From contig KV454014.1 in NCBI GenBank assembly GCA_001661245.1, positions 1 through 64,000 on the forward strand: 64,000 nucleotides of DNA, read 5' to 3'. The notes under the pieces are model-generated. The model searched no databases. It was given only the letters and a program-made list of their open reading frames with translations, and was not told the origin of the DNA. Below are positions 51,651 to 60,892 of the stretch, one piece after another. Each line of letters starts with the position of its first letter. Position 1 is the stretch's first letter. This stretch comes from Pachysolen tannophilus NRRL Y-2460. Taxonomy: Eukaryota > Ascomycota > Pichiomycetes > Alaninales > Pachysolenaceae. Made by a program: the position numbers and the translations under genes.

Positions 51651-54512
51651 TTAGGCATAAACTTGCTCTTTCGGGGTCAATGAATAGTAACTTGAATTAG
51701 CACTGCTCAGTTTCAAGTTTGTGTCCCGAAGATCTCTGGGATTCTTTAAGCCAGCTGAATCTGGCTTCAGATTACCATTGTGATACGGAGTTGTTTGATA
51801 AGTTGTATTATTGTGCAAGTTTAATAAATTCCTATAATTATGTGATGCTGCTAGGTTGGGACTTGTAGTACCAGCATTTGGTGTAGTTTGTTGTTGATGT
51901 TGCTGATGATTCTCACTATTCATCTTACTCGTATCACTAAATACGGAACTTCCAGAGTTATCTTCAGAGTCAAGGTAACTATTGTATCTTGGAGATGAAC
52001 CAAGTTCACTACTAAACGCAATTGGAGAACTTAAATGACCAGAAGCTGAAGTATTAATAACTGGTAATGGCTTGGCAAAATTTCCACCATTATTAACACG
52101 GCTATTTTCGTTATGACCATTAAAAGTTGAAGTAATTAAAGCAGGTTTATGTAAAGTGGCTGAACCGTCATTGGGATTAGGAGATAATTGTCTAAAAGAT
52201 GAAGATCTTGATCTGACATTACCAAAAGTTGTATTTCTAGGAGTTGACGCAATGGAACCATTATTTGAACCCATGAATTCCAATTCTTCATCTTCTGTAT
52301 CATAAAATTCTGGATATCCAGCTTCCAAATCTTTCTCCTTTGTATAAATTAAACCTTCTTTGAAAACTTCAAAGATACTTCCTGATCCAGTCCAACCATT
52401 TGTCAATTTAAATGAAATCATTTCTTTAAAAACTTGAGTCCAATCATCACCATTCCAATTTTCTTGAATTGAATTATTTATATTTAGTTCAACCAATTTT
52501 ATTGCAGTTATACTATCCAAATATTCTGTATGAGGTAATTGTGGTAATCCAAATAATAAAGATTCCTTTTCTTGACGTTGTGATAAAAATTTTGCAGGTC
52601 TACCATATAATTTAAAAGTATTTAAAATTGGAATCAATAATCTAAACATTGTATCAAATTGTTTTACTGAAGGATGAATTTCAGGAATTAATAAACATAA
52701 TGAAGTTTTTGTTAAATTTATATTCTTTTTATTTGAAAATGAAGATGTTAAAGATTCAACAGATTGTGCTGAAGAAGATCTAATATGAAATTTGCTATTA
52801 TTCAGACTTAAGGACCTGTTTGATTTATTAATAGGTGACATAAACAGATTGCTTCCATTAGCTGCAAGTTTTGAACCAACAGTTTTAAAAGAAGCTAAAC
52901 TGGATGTTGAAGGTTTTTTTGATAATGAATGACCAATAGAATCACCAGAAGTCAATTCGGATAATTTGTCTTGATTTATAATGATATCTCCTGTAATATG
53001 CAATAATCCATTGTTATCTATAAAATCAGGATTTTCTGGATAAACTGTATAACAAGATCTACCATTAACAATCGTTGCCAATAAATTTTTTTTTGTAGTC
53101 TTATTTGAAGTATAAATTTGAATTTTACCAGGTTTAATCCTACTATTCTTCTTTTCTGTATCAGAAGCATCACCATTAGTAGAATTCTTATTACCAGGAG
53201 TAGGAACTCTTAAAGATTTTTCACCTGGGGTAACTACAACAAAACATTTTATCCACTTGTTGTTTAAAAAGGGAAATCTTAAAACACACCATTCTTCTTT
53301 CAGGTGCCTATTTTCTGGAGCTAATAAAGTTCTAATATCACTAAGTAATAATCCTTTTGCAGATAATAAAGCACCTGTAAAACTTTCTTGTAATTGACGG
53401 TATTCAAATTGGGATAATAACAAAGAAGCATAAAATTCTTTCAACTGTAATTCAGAATCAAATCTTAAAAGATATGATTTAGAATTACTCAAGATAACAT
53501 TTAAATCCCAATTATCACCCAAATCATTTAAACTTCTCTCGATATTATCATCAATCAATGGTGATAAGGCATTACCATCATTTGGTCTATAGACAAATTT
53601 TGCATCTGCAATATTAATATACGATGGTTTTAAAGAATCTCCCGGTTGTGTTGTTGCAGTCAAGTCATCTTCAGGTTCCCAAAGAACCAATTCTGTACCG
53701 CTCAATTTTACTTCTACGGTGTACCAAGTTTGAGCAGTAACACCAGACGCAGAATCAGAACCAGCACCAGCACCAACGCTAACGCCAATACCGGTCATCA
53801 CAGGACTAGTAGATTCCAGAGCAGGTATTTTCAAGAGACCATCGTAATAGATCCTGGCCTGTTGTGCCTGGATAAGAGTAATAATTGGTACTAATTCTTT
53901 TGGGATATTTGGATTTTCAATTATCTTGGAAGGATCCGATGATTTTGGTGTGGGCAATGAACCTCCGGAACCCGATGCCGAGCCTAATCCTGAACCTGAT
54001 CCTGAGCCTGATCCTGTAGAATCACCATTACCATTTGCAATTGCCGAGTTAGGAGACCTTCTGCCAGAGTTTGAGCGTTGTCTCAAGAACGAGGTTGGAA
54101 CAGAAGAAATTCTCTTTTGAGCCAGGGCTTTTGAACTAGCAGATTTAAAACCACCTGGAGCCCCACCTGGAGGTGTTGGTTTCCTCACAGATCCATCATG
54201 CTTATTAGTATTGACTGTAGTTGTATTAACCGAAAGTGCTGGTTTGGCCACTGAACTTAACTCTGACCCCAGACGTTTTTCTTGTTCTTGTTCTTCTCGG
54301 GTTTGTATTGCTTGTAACTGTGGCTCATTTTTCACGTTCAAAGGCGGCGGCGGCGGAGGCTGCGACAGCAGCAGCGAGGGCGGAATTTTTACCGCGCTCC
54401 GCCCAGCCCTAGCGGCCGCCCCGGACCTGGCGGACGGTGCTTGTGGTTCAACAATTAATGGTTTTCCATCAGAACCAGACTTTGACCTATTAAATATACT
54501 TTTCAATCTCAT
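51651..54512 (-). CDS. CAF120: Caf120/Skg3-family PH-domain protein
   Basis: 953 residues. A basic start (MRLKSIFNRSKSGSDGKP) leads into a Pro/Ser/Gly-rich disordered region, then the family core at about residue 210: IPKELVPIITLIQAQQARIYYDG, WYTVEVKLSGTELVLWEPED and a PH-like domain with EEWCVLRFPFLNNKWIKCFVVV. The C-terminal third is Ser/Asn-rich. S. cerevisiae Caf120 belongs to the Ccr4-Not complex and its paralogue Skg3 is a bud-neck protein; which of the two this single gene resembles more cannot be said. The start at 54512 is chosen because the eight codons upstream lack an ATG. The N-terminal coding stretch 54330-54440 is unusually GC-rich (Pro run, Ala/Arg/Gly run). Confidence 0.8.
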   Translation of the reverse strand: MRLKSIFNRSKSGSDGKPLIVEPQAPSARSGAAARAGRSAVKIPPSLLLSQPPPPPPLNVKNEPQLQAIQTREEQEQEKRLGSELSSVAKPALSVNTTTVNTNKHDGSVRKPTPPGGAPGGFKSASSKALAQKRISSVPTSFLRQRSNSGRRSPNSAIANGNGDSTGSGSGSGSGLGSASGSGGSLPTPKSSDPSKIIENPNIPKELVPIITLIQAQQARIYYDGLLKIPALESTSPVMTGIGVSVGAGAGSDSASGVTAQTWYTVEVKLSGTELVLWEPEDDLTATTQPGDSLKPSYINIADAKFVYRPNDGNALSPLIDDNIERSLNDLGDNWDLNVILSNSKSYLLRFDSELQLKEFYASLLLSQFEYRQLQESFTGALLSAKGLLLSDIRTLLAPENRHLKEEWCVLRFPFLNNKWIKCFVVVTPGEKSLRVPTPGNKNSTNGDASDTEKKNSRIKPGKIQIYTSNKTTKKNLLATIVNGRSCYTVYPENPDFIDNNGLLHITGDIIINQDKLSELTSGDSIGHSLSKKPSTSSLASFKTVGSKLAANGSNLFMSPINKSNRSLSLNNSKFHIRSSSAQSVESLTSSFSNKKNINLTKTSLCLLIPEIHPSVKQFDTMFRLLIPILNTFKLYGRPAKFLSQRQEKESLLFGLPQLPHTEYLDSITAIKLVELNINNSIQENWNGDDWTQVFKEMISFKLTNGWTGSGSIFEVFKEGLIYTKEKDLEAGYPEFYDTEDEELEFMGSNNGSIASTPRNTTFGNVRSRSSSFRQLSPNPNDGSATLHKPALITSTFNGHNENSRVNNGGNFAKPLPVINTSASGHLSSPIAFSSELGSSPRYNSYLDSEDNSGSSVFSDTSKMNSENHQQHQQQTTPNAGTTSPNLAASHNYRNLLNLHNNTTYQTTPYHNGNLKPDSAGLKNPRDLRDTNLKLSSANSSYYSLTPKEQVYA

Positions 54513-54576
54513 ACCCAATTTCACCTTTACAAACAAAAAGAGAGAGACAGAAAAAAAAATAAATAAATAAAATATA

Positions 54577-54611
<35 letters not shown>

Positions 54612-54761
54612 TTATAATGTATAAACTCTGCTAGCCGGAGACAGCGGTGAAGTTTTTTTTTTTCAAAATTTTTCTTTTTTCTTTTTAACAACTAAGCTTT
54701 AACAAAAGAAAGAAGAAAAGATTTAAGAAAAGAAACAATTAATAATTAACTCATATATTCA

Positions 54762-54798
<37 letters not shown>

Positions 54799-55875
54799 GT
54801 ATATATATATATATATATAAAAATATAAAATATATGTATTCTGTAATAGCCTCTCTTTAAAATTGCGCCCAATTAAAAAATAAAAAGGTTCCTTTTCTTA
54901 AACTTGCTTAAATAAACTCTTTCTGTATACGAAAAATAAGAAATCTGTATGGAATTAAATTAGGGATCTTAAAAATATTTTGTTAAGCTTTTCTATATAT
55001 ATTTTTATTTTCTTATTTTATAATCAGCCTGGGGGAGAAGGAGGTCAAGATTAAAACTAAAGAAATTCCCTTTTCTTCAGACATGAAGTAGAGTTTAATT
55101 GATTGTTACGCAATTGTAACATAATGGTAATGAACTCCCATTTCTCATGGCTATGCCGGCCTTAACTTCCTGCGCGGAAACATAAAACGGAAAGGACTAT
55201 GTACTAATTACCTAATAGGGAAAGTACTACAACTACCCATCAGACTTTTTCCAACTGACTTTTTCCAACAGCGGAACTTTTCAGCGGAACTTGTTTTTCC
55301 CCCTGGCAGAGAAAAGATAAAAAATGCTTTTCCTACTTATTGGTTTGACGTATGGTTTTTTTTATCTCCGGTGCTAAGGCAAAGAGTTCACTGCTTTAGT
55401 GGTCTCAGTGGTCTCAGTGGCCACTGAGACCACTGAGACCACTAAAGCCCGCCAGCTCTCCTTGGCTATCCTCCTTGACTACTCGCTTTGGCCAACTTGA
55501 GTTTTTCTTTTGCTTAGATTTCTCTTTGCTTAGGGTTTTTTTTTCCCCGCCCTGGGCTTGTCTGCTGAAATACTTGGAAACAATAGGTCAAGTGTGGAGC
55601 GGAACTCGAGGAACTGCTCGGGGGCTGCTTGGGGGTGGAAAAACAGAAAAAGAAAAAGGGCGCCAACCTTTAGTCAGCCCGTAAAATTTCTCCCGTAAGG
55701 TTTCCCGCCAATTTTTATAAATTTTTCCTTCGCTTTTTGAAGGGGAAATTCCGCATCTTTTCCCGCCCAAAAAAAAAAATAAAAGCAAACGCTATAACTT
55801 CTAATAGATATCAGATTAAACTACTTTACTTTACTTTATTTTAATACTTATCTAAAGAAAAGTTCATTCAAGATA
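54513..55875. promoter_or_regulatory. Long divergent CAF120-APS3 intergenic region with a perfect palindrome
   Basis: 1.36 kb. Near CAF120 it is AT-rich with two TA tracts. From about 55130 to 55790 it is richer in G and C and full of paired motifs: GACTTTTTCCAAC at 55243 and 55257, and GCGGAACTT at 55271 and 55284. A perfect palindrome occupies 55393-55448. Purine/pyrimidine runs and TTTCCCGCC-type sequence follow at 55690-55770. Frames crossing the GC-rich part do not resemble proteins. Confidence 0.6.
55393..55448. repeat. Perfect 56-bp palindrome
   Basis: The two 28-base arms meet with no spacer at 55420/55421 (left arm ends AGTGG, right arm starts CCACT). Each arm holds the 9-bp unit GTGGTCTCA twice in tandem, flanked by GCTTTA outside. 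Every base pairs by direct reading; the match stops at 55392/55449. Such a sequence can extrude a cruciform or fold as a hairpin RNA. Confidence 0.95.
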
Positions 55876-56618
55876 ATGATTCATTCAGTGCTAATATGTA
55901 AGTTTTTCTTTCCCTTTTACTTTTTTTTTTTTTTTTTAAAAAAAAATTGATTTGATTTACTAACTTGTTGTTCTTGAATTTCACTTTTAGTTAATAATGA
56001 TGGTTTACCTCGTTTATTAAAATTTTATACCCCAGTGGTGAGTAATTTAAAAAAATGATTAATTTTTATTTTATGATACTAATATATTTTTCTTATTATC
56101 TTTAGGATATACCTACACAACAATTATTATTAAAACAAATTCATAAACTTGTAATTGGTAGACCTTCAAATCAATGTTCATTTTTAACTCCTCCTCCATT
56201 ATTAGAAGATGAAAAATATTCAGATTTAAAAATTATTTATAGACATTATGCAACACTTTTCTTTGTATTTGTTGTTGATGAACAAGAATCTGAATTAGGA
56301 ATATTGGATCTTATTCAAGTCTTTGTGGAAGTTTTAGATAAATGTTTTGAAAATGTTTGTGAATTAGATTTAGTATTTGGTTGGCAAGTTTTAGAAACTT
56401 GTCTTGAAGAAATTATTCAAGGTGGTATGGTTACAGATACTACTATAGTGAAAATTGTTAATGCTGTTGATGAAGCTAATAAACAAGTTAAAGCAAGTTC
56501 AAGTAGTGGAATGATAAATTTAGGTGGAAATAATAATCAAGGTCAAAATAGAGGAGTTTTTTCTACAACCAGTCTTTGGAACGCTATGGATAGTAGATTA
56601 AGTGGTTGGGGAAGATAA
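55876..56618 (+). CDS. APS3: AP-3 adaptor sigma subunit, three exons
   Basis: Exons 55876-55897 (22 nt), 55991-56037 (47 nt) and 56106-56618 give 193 residues, against 194 in S. cerevisiae. Donors are GTAAGT and GTGAGT; acceptors are TTTTAG and TTTAG. The spliced start MIHSVLIFNNDGLPRLLKFY is the canonical sigma-adaptin start. The longin fold continues with HYATLFFVFVVDEQESELGI, DLIQVFVEVLDKCF and LEEIIQGGMV. AP-3 carries cargo such as alkaline phosphatase from Golgi to vacuole. The tail is Asn/Gly/Ser-rich. The very small first exon makes the start easy to miss. Confidence 0.93.
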
Positions 56619-56643
56619 AAAAAATTAAACTATATATAAATAT

Positions 56644-57093
56644 TTATTTATTCCATGGTAACCATCCTTTTGATTTTTGCTTTACTTGTAATTCTAATTT
56701 TTCATTTTCTTCTAATTCTAATTTTGATTTAGCAATAGCTTCTCTTTGTTTTATAGCTGCTTGCTCTTTTTCATATTTTTCCTTTGCAACTAATAAACTT
56801 TCTCTTTTAGTACCATCTGGATTTTTTTCCCATGGAGATACTAATGATCCTGTATACCATACAGGATTATCTGAACTAGAAGTTTGTTTAACAATCTTCA
56901 TTAATTCTTCTTGTTCTTTTCTTCTAAGATCTTTATTTTTTTCATATTCTGCTTTTAATTCTGGTGATAATGAAGCTAAAAATTGTTCTTCTGAAGGAGT
57001 GGTGAATTTATATAATAAAACTCCTGTACCTATAATAGAACCACATGCAATAAGTGATCTTTTCCAAAGTAAATAAGTTTGAGACAGTGACAT
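56644..57093 (-). CDS. CBP4: Cbp4, assembly factor of the cytochrome bc1 complex
   Basis: 149 residues. One N-terminal membrane helix (ACGSIIGTGVLLYKFTTP) is followed by a conserved charged segment, LSPELKAEYEKNKDLRRKEQEELMKIV, and VWYTGSLVSPWE. The C-terminal part is a coiled coil ending KGWLPWNK. It closely parallels S. cerevisiae Cbp4, which binds newly made cytochrome b with Cbp3-Cbp6 in the inner mitochondrial membrane. The ATG at 57093 is used; the open frame before it has no ATG. Its stop is 25 bp from that of APS3, which faces it. Confidence 0.9.
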   Translation of the reverse strand: MSLSQTYLLWKRSLIACGSIIGTGVLLYKFTTPSEEQFLASLSPELKAEYEKNKDLRRKEQEELMKIVKQTSSSDNPVWYTGSLVSPWEKNPDGTKRESLLVAKEKYEKEQAAIKQREAIAKSKLELEENEKLELQVKQKSKGWLPWNK

Positions 57094-57565
57094 ATTAAAA
57101 ATCAATTTATTCTCAAACCTTTTCTATTCAAATTAAAAATAAAAAAAACAAATTTTTGATTCTAAAATGATTAATACTTCTTCCTCGTCTACATGTTTCG
57201 TTAAAAAAAAAAAATCATATAGTTCATTAAATATAAATAAAAAGAATATCAAATGCGGTACGCATTTAGCAAAAAAAGTATTAAAGCAGCGGTGCACCTT
57301 CTAATACGCTTTCTTTTACAAAAAAAGTGGTACACTTTTAGTTTCCACACTTGCGTACCACAATTTTTTTATAATGTGTACGCAAGTGTGTAATAAGATA
57401 TGCGGCCGCGTATGCGTAAAGCGTTGTGCGCACTTGTGTGCGCAGTTTGCAACTATTTGCGCACCGCATTTTTTGTTTATTTCAAAAAATCAATTTAATT
57501 GTATGGTGATGACCCATTATCTTATCAATATTATTATTTCTTTTTTAATTTTTTAATTCCCATCA
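57094..57565. promoter_or_regulatory. Divergent CBP4-CTR intergenic region with GCGC motifs and an inverted repeat
   Basis: 472 bp. From 57250 to 57475 it is packed with GTACGC, TGCGCA, GCGCAC and GCGGCCGC-type sequence. A perfect 13-bp inverted repeat has arms at 57346-57358 (CACACTTGCGTAC) and 57378-57390. Two near-adjacent GTGCGCA-like sites follow at about 57427-57444, and TTTGCGCACCGC near 57456. The density is far above that of surrounding AT-rich DNA. Confidence 0.55.
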
Positions 57566-58200
57566 ATGTCAACACCAATGTCAGATATGCCAGATATGCC
57601 ATCTCACCATGATCATGGTGATATGGGGTCCAGTTCTTGTAAGATGAGTGTAAGTTTAAAAGAAAAAAAAAAAGTTGAATGAAACTTAATTTACTTAAAT
57701 TTTTTTTTAAAAAACCCATTTTATTAACATGTAATTTTATAATTTTTTAATTTTTTTGTTTTCTCTATTAGATGTTATTAACTTGGGATTATGAGGATAG
57801 TTGTATTTTATCCTCATCATGGCATATCCATAATACAAGGGATTTATTTTTTTCAATTTTATTTACTATACTGTTAAGTGCTGGTTATGAATTATTTAAA
57901 AAAAAATCACAAATTTATATTACGAAAAATTTTACAATGTCACCTTCTTCTATACCATTAGTTGAAGAAAATTCAAGACTTTTAACAAGACGTCTTCGGG
58001 TATTAAAGTTTTATAGAAGTATTCTTTATGCAATTAGAGTTTTCTATAGTTTTATGTTGATGTTAGTATTTATGAGTTTTAATTGGTGGATCATTTTAAG
58101 TGTTGTCTTTGGTAGTGGGTTAGGTTATTTTTTATTTGAAAATAATTCAGATTTGATTGATGATAAGACAACTGATAGTGGTAGTTTGGCATGCCATTGA
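57566..58200 (+). CDS. CTR2: CTR-family copper transporter (Ctr2-like), two exons
   Basis: Exon 1 is 57566-57649 and exon 2 is 57772-58200, giving 170 residues. The intron starts GTAAGT and ends TATTAG. Exon 1 encodes a Met/His-rich head (STPMSDMPDMPSHHDHGDM) typical of copper capture; exon 2 begins at MLLTWDYED. Three membrane segments follow: TRDLFFSILFTILLSAGYELF, then after a cytosolic loop FYSFMLMLVFMSFN with a Met-rich TM2, and WWIILSVVFGSGLGYFLF with the GxxxG packing motif. Small size and a single Met-rich head suggest the vacuolar Ctr2 type rather than Ctr1, but location is inferred. A final Cys-His may bind copper. Confidence 0.8.
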
Positions 58201-58425
58201 GAACACTTGAATATTAATGAATATTTTCCCACTTTTTCATCTTTCTTTTTTTTTTTTTAGCCTTTTCAATTATAATTTCTTTTCTTTTTTGGGTGTATAG
58301 TTAATTTGATATGATATGATCATTTTATTAATAAAAAAAATTTTTGATCAATTAAATAATTTTTCAGTTTTTTTAATATTCCCATCAAATTGATTATATT
58401 TCCTCAACTTTTCTTTCGTTAATCG

Positions 58426-59577
58426 ATGATATTTCAAAGTTCAAGGTGTTTGATGTCACTGGTAGATTCTGTTTTAATAACACCAACACCAAAACCAAAA
58501 TATTTTTTCGAAAATGGGTTAAGAAAAATTGAACCATATTATCATTTAAATAAAACATTTGTTAAAGGTAGATGGGTTAATAAAACTTTATTAGAAATTT
58601 TTAAACTGGAATTTAAAAGTTATTATGATTTAGATTATTTATTAAATAAGAAAAATAGTTACCGTGTAATAAGAAGGCAAAGAAATAATGAAATAATAAG
58701 TGGATTAAAATTAATTGATTTAAAATTAAATCATGGTGATTTAGTTGAAAATATTCAACATAAACATGAACCACCAGTTAAATATAATGATAAAATTAAA
58801 ATAATATTTGAAGATGAATTTTTATTAGTTATAGATAAACCATCAGGAATTCCAGTTCATTCTACTAAAAATTATTATTATAATACAATAATTGAAATTT
58901 TGAAAAATGAATATAATTATAAAAATTTATATCCATTACATAGATTAGATAAATTAACATCTGGTATATTAATTCTTTCCAAAAATAATTCTAAAAATTC
59001 TTATTATCAAGATTTATTTAAACTGAAACAAGAAAATCAAGTAATAAAAGAATATATTGCTAAAGTTGATGGTAAATTTCCTTATAATCAATTTTTATGT
59101 CAAGATGATATTATTCAAATTGATTTCCATAAATCTTTTAATGAATGTGGTATTAAAAATCCTAAAAAATCTAGTACATTATTTGAATTTTTACAATATG
59201 ATCATAATATGAATCAAAGTTTATTAAGATGTAAACCATTAACTGGTAGGACTCATCAAATAAGAATTCATTTAAAAAAAATTGGGTTCCCAATTGTAAA
59301 TGATCCATTATATGGTAAAAATGGATTATTAAATGAAATTCAAGATTTGAAAGAAATTGATGAAATAAAATTTAATAATTGTATTGAAATTTTACATTCA
59401 AAAATTGATAATTTAATGCTTGATGAAACTAATAATTGTAAAGAATGTGGAATTTATCTGTATAAAGATCCAGATATAAATAATTTATTTATTTGTCTTC
59501 ATTCTCAAGTTTATAATTTCCCAAATATTAATTTATTTTTTAAAAGTGATTTACCAGAATGGGCTTTAATTGAATAA
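58426..59577 (+). CDS. PUS9: RNA pseudouridine synthase of the RluA family (Pus9-like)
   Basis: 383 residues. An S4-like N-terminal segment precedes the catalytic domain. Motif II, LHRLDKLTSGILI, contains the catalytic Asp. Other family blocks are VIDKPSGIPVHST, CKPLTGRTHQIRIHL and NDPLYG, and a C-terminal four-residue Cys pair CKECG. Within the family the pattern fits Pus9/Rib2, which modify U32 of tRNAs; Pus9 acts in mitochondria and Rib2 (Pus8) in the cytosol. There is no deaminase domain, so Pus9 is favoured over Rib2. The short start MIFQSSRCL could be a targeting sequence. A CTG codon in the stretch before EFKSYY again sits where Ser is common. Confidence 0.8.
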   Translation: MIFQSSRCLMSLVDSVLITPTPKPKYFFENGLRKIEPYYHLNKTFVKGRWVNKTLLEIFKLEFKSYYDLDYLLNKKNSYRVIRRQRNNEIISGLKLIDLKLNHGDLVENIQHKHEPPVKYNDKIKIIFEDEFLLVIDKPSGIPVHSTKNYYYNTIIEILKNEYNYKNLYPLHRLDKLTSGILILSKNNSKNSYYQDLFKLKQENQVIKEYIAKVDGKFPYNQFLCQDDIIQIDFHKSFNECGIKNPKKSSTLFEFLQYDHNMNQSLLRCKPLTGRTHQIRIHLKKIGFPIVNDPLYGKNGLLNEIQDLKEIDEIKFNNCIEILHSKIDNLMLDETNNCKECGIYLYKDPDINNLFICLHSQVYNFPNINLFFKSDLPEWALIE

Positions 59578-59586
59578 TTGTTTTAA

Positions 59587-60576
59587 TTATTTTGGTCTTT
59601 CAATAATTGGTAAATTATTATTTAAACATATATTTTTAATTCTTCTCCAATCAATTTTGGAATTTGATTTCATTACCCAAGTATTATTAGGAATTTTAAT
59701 TCTATCAAATAATTTTTGATTAATTAAATTTAAAGGTTTCTTATTCAAATATGAAATTTGTACAATTTCCATTGATTTATCAAAATTTTGTTGGAAATCT
59801 AAAAATTCTTTTAAATTATTTGGTAAACATTCAATTGTATAAAAATAAGTTCCATCTTTAAAAATTTCAATATTATTAGAATAATATTTAAAGAATAATT
59901 CATTTATCTTTTTTTGCCAATAATGTCTATAAAAAGAATAACCAAGTGGATTTAAATTTTTGGAATTACCATCTTTAATCTTTTTTTTATTCTTGTATAA
60001 ATTAAATTCAAATCCACTGCTAAAATTTATTATTAAAGCAGGTTTAGATTTTCTAATTAATGATAAATAATGATTTGAAGGCAGATAAATAAAACTAAAC
60101 CATTTACATCGATGGAAAACAGGTGTATAAATATATAATTTCTGAGTAAAATATTCTTGAAATAATGCTTGAACAACTCCTTTTAAATCATTTTGTATAG
60201 ATACAATTGGTATATTATCACCAATTAAAATCGATTTGTTTAAATATGATGGACTTATTGTAATAATTTTCAAATTTTTAATCTTATTTAAACATTCCTC
60301 AATATTAACTTTCCCCGTTTCATTCACTTTGGGAACTTCAACCAATTTTCCTTCCTTCCTTTCCTTCATATACTTCAAATTAATCGGATCAAATCCATCT
60401 TGATGTTCATGTCGCACATTTGACTTTACTCCAGCATTTGCCTTTAAGACTTGTCCACCACCAATTAACTCAATATTCGGTAACTTAATCTCACTATGAA
60501 ACAACACAGGTTGTTTAACCTTACTAGCCTTAGCCTTATTGACAATCACTATTCCTCTCTTAAACACCACCATCAT
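59587..60576 (-). CDS. Uncharacterised basic protein
   Basis: 329 residues, not recognised. The first 25 residues are basic and hydrophobic without acidic residues (VVFKRGIVIVNKAKASKVKQ), which fits mitochondrial import. The remainder is rich in Lys, Asn, Ile and Tyr, with no repeated motif or clear membrane segment; a block YIYTPVFHRCKWFSFIYLPS may be a core strand-helix unit. It lies tail to tail with PUS9, only 9 bp between stop codons. Fast-evolving mitochondrial expression factors often look like this, but that is only an impression. The frame is long, intact and has normal codon use, so I consider it a real gene. Confidence 0.65.
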   Translation of the reverse strand: MMVVFKRGIVIVNKAKASKVKQPVLFHSEIKLPNIELIGGGQVLKANAGVKSNVRHEHQDGFDPINLKYMKERKEGKLVEVPKVNETGKVNIEECLNKIKNLKIITISPSYLNKSILIGDNIPIVSIQNDLKGVVQALFQEYFTQKLYIYTPVFHRCKWFSFIYLPSNHYLSLIRKSKPALIINFSSGFEFNLYKNKKKIKDGNSKNLNPLGYSFYRHYWQKKINELFFKYYSNNIEIFKDGTYFYTIECLPNNLKEFLDFQQNFDKSMEIVQISYLNKKPLNLINQKLFDRIKIPNNTWVMKSNSKIDWRRIKNICLNNNLPIIERPK

Positions 60577-60892
60577 TCCCTCCTTTTGAATTCAATCCTA
60601 CAATTGACAAAAACCTCTTATCTTATCTCGCCTTGCCTTGCCTTTCCTTGCCTTGCCTTGCCTTGCCTTTGGTTTCAATTCTATTAAATTATCACCACAT
60701 TTATTAATTATTAAAAGGCTTAATTATTAAAAGGGGAAAAATAAATAGTAAAAAAAAGAAAATTTATTAATTGAAAAGATGTTTATTAAATCTAATAATA
60801 AATACCATTAAAAATTATTAATATATATATATATATATATATATAATAAATCGATATTAGAGATATATTGGGATTTAATAAGGTGATATAAG
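60577..60892. other. Divergent region upstream of SSK1 with a CCTTG repeat
   Basis: 316 bp. A pyrimidine tract of about eight CCTTG/CCTTT units lies at 60627-60670, and a TA tract at 60816-60843 precedes SSK1 by 50 bp and may act as its TATA region. Confidence 0.65.

Noticed and set aside
55475-55788. Short frames in the GC-rich part of the CAF120-APS3 spacer
   Set aside because: Opposing overlapping frames, no motif, and composition explains their length.
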